A stretch of DNA of 10,890 bases from Bryobacterales bacterium. Its GTDB lineage: Bacteria; Acidobacteriota; Terriglobia; Bryobacterales; Bryobacteraceae. A program made the translations under genes and the position numbers. Below are positions 6,889 through 10,890 of the stretch, in pieces. Location: positions 1-10,890 of the forward strand of contig JAOAPP010000526.1 in NCBI GenBank assembly GCA_025462985.1. Reading direction: 5' to 3'. How positions within the stretch are numbered: the stretch's first letter is position 1; the number at the start of each line of letters is the position of its first letter. The notes below the pieces were generated by a model that had not been told where the DNA came from, ran no database searches, and saw only the letters and a list, made by a program, of their open reading frames with translations.

Positions 6889-7266
6889 ATGGGTCGTTAC
6901 TTGTGTGTGCTGGCGGGAGGAGCTGTTGGTTCGCTCACGCGTTATCTTCTTGGAAGAGCGATTGTGCAGCGATTCCCCAATTCCCAGTTTGCGCTGGGAA
7001 CCTTTTTCATAAATGTCACTGGCTCCTTCTTGATTGGCCTACTCATGACTCTGATAGTGGAGCGTCTGCGCCTGCCGCATTACTGGCAGCTCACGCTGGT
7101 TGTGGGACTTCTTGGCGGCTATACGACGTTTTCCAGCTTTGAATACGACGCGTACCTGTCCACGCGCAGCGGCCACCATTGGCTCACGCTGGCTTACCTG
7201 GTGGGAAGTGTCGTCTTCGGGTATGCGGCAGTGTGGCTGGGAGTCCTGGCAGCGGGAAGACGCTGA
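6889..7266 (+). CDS. crcB: Fluoride ion channel CrcB/Fluc
   Basis: A 125-residue protein with four membrane segments (about 4-24, 36-58, 67-90, 99-121), the Fluc plan. Marks: GGAVGSLTRYLLG (10-22), FALGTFFINVTGSFLIG (34-50) with the conserved N42, and GLLGGYTTFSSFEYD (73-87) with the phenylalanines F81 and F84 that line the pore and the TTFS sodium-binding turn. Known: it works as a dual-topology homodimer exporting fluoride from the cytoplasm. Start: the ATG at 6889 gives the family N-terminus; only a weak GG lies ahead, after a small ACAAT-AG-ATTGT inverted repeat (6870-6881). No fluoride riboswitch is seen in the 82-bp upstream gap. trpD follows after 43 nt. Confidence 0.95.
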   Translation: MGRYLCVLAGGAVGSLTRYLLGRAIVQRFPNSQFALGTFFINVTGSFLIGLLMTLIVERLRLPHYWQLTLVVGLLGGYTTFSSFEYDAYLSTRSGHHWLTLAYLVGSVVFGYAAVWLGVLAAGRR

Positions 7267-7309
7267 GATTGGAACGATCTTTGCAGAAGTATCAAAAACT
7301 TGTGATCGA

Positions 7310-8350
7310 ATGAGTAAGCGAAGCATGTCTCATCTGCCTTTTCGAAATTTTGTGCACCTGTCTCAGCCACAGGCCTACGACCTGATGCACAGGATGCTGT
7401 CGGGCGAGATGACGACTGAAGAGATTGCGGAAGTCCTCCGGTTTCTGAGGCGCAAGGGCGAAACGATTTCGGAACTGGTGGGTTTCGCTACTGCGATTCG
7501 CGATATGAGCAGCCCTATCCAGATCGATCAGGCGGAAGAGCCGCTGCTCGATACTTGCGGTACAGGCGGGGACGCCACCAACACGTTTAACATATCCACG
7601 GCAACGGCGTTCGTTGTTGCCGGCGCCGGCGTGCGAGTGGCAAAACACGGCAACCGGAGGATCTCAAGCAACTGCGGGAGTGCAGATGTGCTGGAGGCGC
7701 TGGGCGTGGCGGTGGACATCTCAGCCGAACAGGTGGGCGAGTGTATCCAGAAGACCGGGATCGGATTCTTATATGCGCCGGTGCTCCATCACGCGGTTAG
7801 GCACTCGCAGGAGGCCCGGCTGCTTCTGAAGGGCCGAACAGTCTTCAATATGCTTGGGCCGTTGACGAACCCGGTGCGAGCGCGCGTGCAGTTGATCGGA
7901 GCATATTCGCTGCGTGCGGCAGAGATGCTGGCGCACGGGGCCGCGAGGCTTGGCATTGAGCGTGCGTTTGTGGTGCACGGCAGTGATGGCCTGGACGAAA
8001 TCACGACGACTGGGCGTACAACAGTGTTCCAGGTGGAAGACGGCCGCGTGCAGAAGGGATCGTGGTCCCCAGCCGACTTCGGGACGCCTGAAAGCTCGCT
8101 TGAAGAGTTGCGGGGCGGCGATCCCCAGACGAATGCGACCATCATTCGCAGCATATTCGACGGCGAGCCTGGACCCAAGCGGGATGTGGTCGTGGCCAAT
8201 GCGGCGGCCGCTTTGTTGCTGATTGGGCGTGCGCCTGATTTAAAGGCGGCGGTTGCGATCGCAAGCGAGGCAATTGATAAGGGGGCGGCGCGCAGCAAGT
8301 TGAACCAACTGGCAGAATTTGCGAATCAGTTCAAGCATGAAGTCGTTTGA
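7310..8350 (+). CDS. trpD: Anthranilate phosphoribosyltransferase
   Basis: A 346-residue protein with the TrpD fold: a helical N-terminal domain (about 10-75), the phosphoribosyl-pyrophosphate loop DTCGTGGDATNTFNIST (81-97), the anthranilate/magnesium segment KHGNRRISSNCGSADVLEALG (112-132), FNMLGPLTNP (179-188) and SDGLDEITTTG. Known: it transfers phosphoribose from PRPP to anthranilate, the second step of tryptophan synthesis. Start: the ATG at 7310 is the first in-frame ATG after crcB ends; the ATG at 7325 is an alternative. Neither has a clear Shine-Dalgarno. The frame remains open upstream through crcB (to 7100), but that part is a shadow. No other trp genes adjoin it. It overlaps the next gene by 14 nt, so they are likely co-transcribed. 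Confidence 0.95.
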   Translation: MSKRSMSHLPFRNFVHLSQPQAYDLMHRMLSGEMTTEEIAEVLRFLRRKGETISELVGFATAIRDMSSPIQIDQAEEPLLDTCGTGGDATNTFNISTATAFVVAGAGVRVAKHGNRRISSNCGSADVLEALGVAVDISAEQVGECIQKTGIGFLYAPVLHHAVRHSQEARLLLKGRTVFNMLGPLTNPVRARVQLIGAYSLRAAEMLAHGAARLGIERAFVVHGSDGLDEITTTGRTTVFQVEDGRVQKGSWSPADFGTPESSLEELRGGDPQTNATIIRSIFDGEPGPKRDVVVANAAAALLLIGRAPDLKAAVAIASEAIDKGAARSKLNQLAEFANQFKHEVV

Positions 8351-9344
8351 GATACCGCAATTCGGAATCGAGAATCTTGCGCTCGTAGAGCGGGACACGC
8401 CACGTCCCGGCCCATTTGAGGTGCTTGTCAAGATAACGGCGGCCTCGCTGAACTACCGGGATTACATGGTGGTGAAGGGAGTCTACAACCCGAAAATGAA
8501 GCGTCCCATGGTGCCGCTTTCCGACGGCGCCGGGGTTGTGGAAGAAGTTGGGGCAGGTGTGACGCGGGTGAAGAAAGGCGACCGCGTTGCAGCGGCGTTC
8601 ATGCAGACCTGGGTTGACGGGCCTCCCACGCAGGAAAAGGGCAAGTCTGCTCTGGGCGGTTCCATTGACGGCGTACTGCGCGAATACTCGTTGTTCCATG
8701 AACAGGGTCTGGTGCACACGCCGGATAGCCTGACCGACGTGGAAGCTGCGGCTTTGCCCTGCGCGGGCGTCACGGCTTGGCACGCGCTGTTTGAGCAGAC
8801 AGCAGTCAAGCCGGGCGAGTCGGTCTTGATTCAAGGGACGGGCGGAGTCTCTAGCTTCGCGCTGCTGTTCGCGCGTGCGGCTGGACTGCGGACCATCTTG
8901 ACCTCAAGCAGTGACGACAAGATCGGTCGAGCCAGAGAGTTCGGGGCAGATGAGACGATCAACTACAAGCAAACGCCGGATTGGGAGAAAGAAGCCCGTA
9001 AGCTGACCGACGGCATGGGCGTGGATTACGTCATCGATGTCGGCGGGAGTGACACAGTCCCACGTGCACTCGCGGCTGTGAAGACCGGCGGCGTTGTCAG
9101 CTTGATCGGCGTTCTCAGTGGCGTTCACCCATCGGTGAGTCCGGGCCAGATTCTCATGAACAGCATTCGGGTGCAAGGAATCTACGTTGGTTCGCGTTCA
9201 ATGTTTGAGCGGATGAACCGGGCCATCAGCTTTCATAACATCAAGCCTGTGGTGGACAAAGTATTTCCGTGGACGGAGTTCGCCGAGGCCCTTCGGTATA
9301 TGGAAGGACAATCGCACTTCGGAAAGATCTGTTTAAAGTTTTGA
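8337..9344 (+). CDS. Zinc-independent MDR-family alcohol dehydrogenase / quinone oxidoreductase-like protein
   Basis: A 335-residue medium-chain dehydrogenase/reductase. A GroES-like catalytic domain (about 25-125: FEVLVKITAASLNYRDYMV 27-45, SDGAGVVEEVGAGV 62-75) is followed by a Rossmann cofactor domain (about 160-290) with LIQGTGGVSSFALLFA (164-179). The catalytic-zinc cysteine position is an asparagine (N39) and the structural-zinc cysteine cluster is absent, so it belongs to the zinc-free NAD(P)H-dependent branch. The substrate cannot be told from sequence. Start: the ATG at 8337 lies inside the end of trpD; a TTG at 8319 in frame is less likely. No link to tryptophan synthesis is known to me for this family, and the overlap may simply reflect shared transcription. 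Confidence 0.9.
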   Translation: MKSFEIPQFGIENLALVERDTPRPGPFEVLVKITAASLNYRDYMVVKGVYNPKMKRPMVPLSDGAGVVEEVGAGVTRVKKGDRVAAAFMQTWVDGPPTQEKGKSALGGSIDGVLREYSLFHEQGLVHTPDSLTDVEAAALPCAGVTAWHALFEQTAVKPGESVLIQGTGGVSSFALLFARAAGLRTILTSSSDDKIGRAREFGADETINYKQTPDWEKEARKLTDGMGVDYVIDVGGSDTVPRALAAVKTGGVVSLIGVLSGVHPSVSPGQILMNSIRVQGIYVGSRSMFERMNRAISFHNIKPVVDKVFPWTEFAEALRYMEGQSHFGKICLKF

Positions 9345-9380
9345 TTGCACCCGCGGTGGCCGTGATGAACGCAACGGCGC

Positions 9381-9409
9381 TTGACATTTCCTTTATGGCA
9401 TAACATCAT
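9381..9409 (+). promoter_or_regulatory. Promoter of the padR-permease operon
   Basis: A perfect -35 TTGACA (9381-9386) is followed at 17 bp by CATCAT (9404-9409), four of six matches to the -10. Transcription would start at about 9416, at or within a base or two of the second ATG (9417), which implies a leaderless message. TAACAT (9401-9406) is an alternative -10 with a short 14-bp spacer. Confidence 0.6.
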
Positions 9410-9415
9410 TATGCC
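9397..9415. promoter_or_regulatory. Inverted repeat over the padR start, probable PadR operator
   Basis: GGCATAA-CATCA-TTATGCC: perfect 7-bp arms with a 5-bp centre, covering the -10 region and the first ATG of padR. PadR repressors commonly bind AT-rich dyads in their own promoters, and a bound dimer here would block RNA polymerase. The site is clear in the sequence; its role is inferred. Confidence 0.6.
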
Positions 9416-9752
9416 TATGGCGGATAGTCGTAAAACGGGAATGCCTCCGGGCACCCTGCCCATGCTCATCTTACGCGTGCTCCACTCCGGAGCATTGCAT
9501 GGATACGCAATTGCTCAACGAATCCACGTCCTTTCAAGTGAAGTGCTGGCGGTAGAGGAGGGCCTGCTATACCCCACACTGCAGAGAATGCTGGTGAAGG
9601 GGTGGGTGAAGGCTGAGTGGGGTACCTCTGAAACGGGGCGCAAGGTGCGCTTCTACCAGCTCACCCCCGATGGACGCAAGCAACTGAAGCAGGAGCGCAG
9701 CGAATATGACCGCGTTTCCCAGGCCGTCCAAGATGTTCTACGCACAGCTTGA
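9411..9752 (+). CDS. PadR-family transcriptional regulator
   Basis: A 113-residue small PadR (subfamily with a short C-terminal helix). The winged helix is at about 13-88: PGTLPMLILRVLHSGALHGY (13-32), GYAIAQRI (31-38), EEGLLYPTLQRMLVKGWV (49-66), then the wing with GRKVRFYQLTPDGRKQL (76-92). A C-terminal dimerisation helix follows (about 92-112). Known: in Acidobacteriota such genes usually precede a long MacB-like permease and probably repress it. Here the permease starts 15 nt after the stop. Start: ATG 9411 or ATG 9417. Neither has a Shine-Dalgarno; the promoter position favours 9417 as a leaderless start. The TTG at 9381 is the -35 box, not a start. Confidence 0.92.
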   Translation: MPMADSRKTGMPPGTLPMLILRVLHSGALHGYAIAQRIHVLSSEVLAVEEGLLYPTLQRMLVKGWVKAEWGTSETGRKVRFYQLTPDGRKQLKQERSEYDRVSQAVQDVLRTA

Positions 9753-9767
9753 GGAAGGGGCAGAAGC

Positions 9768-10890
9768 ATGGGTTTGCGGGAACTGTTCCGCCGTATTGCT
9801 TATCAATTGAACCGCCAGCGCTGGGATGCGGAACTCGAAGCTGACATGGAGTTCCACCGCGAGATGGCGGCGCGCGCAGGCCGCCACAACTTCGGCAATA
9901 TGCTTCGCTTGAGCGAGCAGGCCCGCGAGGCGTGGGGGTGGACGTGGATCGACCGGCTTGGTCAGGACTTGCGCTACGGCCTTCGTGTAATGGCACGATC
10001 CCCTGGCTTCACCCTAATGGCTGTGCTGGTTCTGGCGATCGGCATAGGGGTCAATGTGGCGGCATTCAGTCTGTTCGATATGGTTGCGCTGAAGCCGCTG
10101 CCGGTGCGCGACCCAAAGAGCCTGGTGCGGCTGGAGCGGCGTTCTCCCAACGCTTACAGCAGCGAGATCGCGTATCCATCGTTTCTGTTCTATCGCGAGC
10201 ATGCCAGGACGCTGTCAGCCGCGATGGCGGTGCTTGGAGTTCCGCCAATGCAGATCGAGGACGACGTGCAAGGGACCAGCAGCTCGTTTGTAACTCCGAA
10301 CTACTTTACTCAACTGGGTACTCCGGCAGCATATGGGCGCATGCTCGATCCGGCTTTTGACGACGCGCCCGGCGCACCTCCGGTCGTCGTGATCAGTTAC
10401 GGGCTGTGGCAGCGTCGTTTTGCAGCAGACCCGACAGTGATTGGCCGGACCATTCACTTGAACAAAAAGCCGGCCACGATTGTGGGCGTGACGCCCTACG
10501 CGCTTGCAACTCTTGGGGGACAGCACCCGCATATCTGGCTGCCGATAGCGAAGCAGCCGTATTTCATCGGCGGCAGCAAGGTGCTGAACGACTTCAACGA
10601 TTCGAGTGTGAGGATGTGGGGCAGGCTCGTGCCGGGAGCGACCTCCAAGACAGCCGAGCAGGAGCTGCGGTCGCTGACGAACGAACTGCGGCGGCAGCAT
10701 CCATCGGCAGTTTGGAACGATGAATTCATTCAAAGCTCGCCGGGCGGGCACATGCAGGTGATGCAGCCTGAGATGTACCAGGTGGCGTCCATGGTGGGTG
10801 TGCTGACGCTGCTGATCCTGGCCGTAGCGTGCGGCAATCTGGGAGCCTTGCTGTTGGCGCGGGCGGTGCAACGCGAACGTGAAATCGGAA
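9768..10890 (+). CDS. ADOP-type MacB-like ABC transporter permease (5' part, cut by window edge)
   Basis: Open from an ATG at 9768 to the window end (374 residues). Order: a short cytoplasmic helical part (about 1-70: RWDAELEADMEFHREM, EQAREAWGWTWIDRL, QDLRYGLRVMARSPGF), the first membrane helix (about 81-105), a MacB-like extracytoplasmic domain (about 110-335: VVVISYGLWQRRF 206-218, GRTIHLNKKPATIVGV 226-241, MWGRLVPG) and a second membrane helix (about 339-365) followed by REREIG. Known: ADOP permeases, common in Acidobacteriota, are about 800-900 residues with a duplicated FtsX-like unit and no ATPase of their own; substrates are mostly unknown. Start: AGGAAGGGG (9752-9760) lies 7 nt before the ATG and touches the padR stop. 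Co-transcription with padR is very likely. Confidence 0.92.
   Translation, partial: MGLRELFRRIAYQLNRQRWDAELEADMEFHREMAARAGRHNFGNMLRLSEQAREAWGWTWIDRLGQDLRYGLRVMARSPGFTLMAVLVLAIGIGVNVAAFSLFDMVALKPLPVRDPKSLVRLERRSPNAYSSEIAYPSFLFYREHARTLSAAMAVLGVPPMQIEDDVQGTSSSFVTPNYFTQLGTPAAYGRMLDPAFDDAPGAPPVVVISYGLWQRRFAADPTVIGRTIHLNKKPATIVGVTPYALATLGGQHPHIWLPIAKQPYFIGGSKVLNDFNDSSVRMWGRLVPGATSKTAEQELRSLTNELRRQHPSAVWNDEFIQSSPGGHMQVMQPEMYQVASMVGVLTLLILAVACGNLGALLLARAVQREREIG

Noticed and set aside
7100..7309. Upstream extension of trpD by 70 codons
   Set aside because: This part lies inside crcB in another frame and does not resemble TrpD; the protein from 7310 already has full family length.
9381..9410. TTG at 9381 as the padR start
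   Set aside because: The TTG is part of a consensus TTGACA -35 box, and the ten extra residues are not typical of PadR.
10215..10871. 218-codon minus-strand frame opposite the permease gene
   Set aside because: It is a codon-bias shadow of the ADOP gene; its His/Arg/Gln-rich product has no domain. The same holds for the frames at 7789-8298 (opposite trpD) and 3801-4400 (opposite sucD).
1..10890. Search for CRISPR arrays, tRNA/rRNA genes, insertion sequences, toxin-antitoxin or phage-defence genes
   Set aside because: None was recognised on either strand; the window is mainly core metabolism with one acidobacterial PadR-permease pair.

Overview
The window reads as a piece of an acidobacterial chromosome, probably from a Terriglobia / 'Ca. 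Koribacter'-like lineage. This is inferred from gene content: a PadR repressor joined to a long MacB-like permease of the ADOP type (a pairing typical of Acidobacteriota), a T. maritima-type DAHP synthase, a sucC-sucD-ndk cluster and moderately high GC. No mobile element, CRISPR array, rRNA or tRNA was seen. Most of the window is ordinary housekeeping DNA with well-formed genes. I did not find a convincing undescribed multi-gene system. The points worth a second look are regulatory or are unusual residues in otherwise familiar proteins.

Layout: (1) 1-535, minus: the N-terminal third of ribosomal protein S1 (rpsA), cut by the window edge. It has a strong consensus promoter and a structured leader of about 120 nt. 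(2) 799-1002, plus: a small tatA, divergent from rpsA and followed by an unusually elaborate terminator-like stem. (3) 1003-1428: a 426-bp gene-free stretch ending in a possible ECF-type promoter for (4) 1429-1983, plus: an ECF-like sigma factor with no anti-sigma neighbour, closed by a good intrinsic terminator. (5) 2043-5698, minus: a tight cluster transcribed sucC, sucD, ndk, then an HpnI/GT21-like membrane glycosyltransferase. sucC and sucD overlap by 4 nt, and the glycosyltransferase starts 9 nt after ndk. (6) 5772-6806, minus: DAHP synthase, 73 nt upstream of sucC on the same strand. (7) 6889-9344, plus: crcB (fluoride channel), trpD and a zinc-independent MDR oxidoreductase that overlaps trpD by 14 nt. 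(8) 9411-10890, plus: padR followed by an ADOP permease that runs off the right edge.

How the genes work together: SucCD makes ATP or GTP in the TCA cycle and Ndk balances nucleoside triphosphates, a sensible functional pair. The glycosyltransferase appears translationally attached to them, perhaps only by position. DAHP synthase (first step of aromatic synthesis) and TrpD (second step of the tryptophan branch) lie on either side of crcB and are transcribed in opposite directions. PadR probably represses its own promoter and the permease gene through a 7-5-7 inverted repeat that overlaps its start codon.
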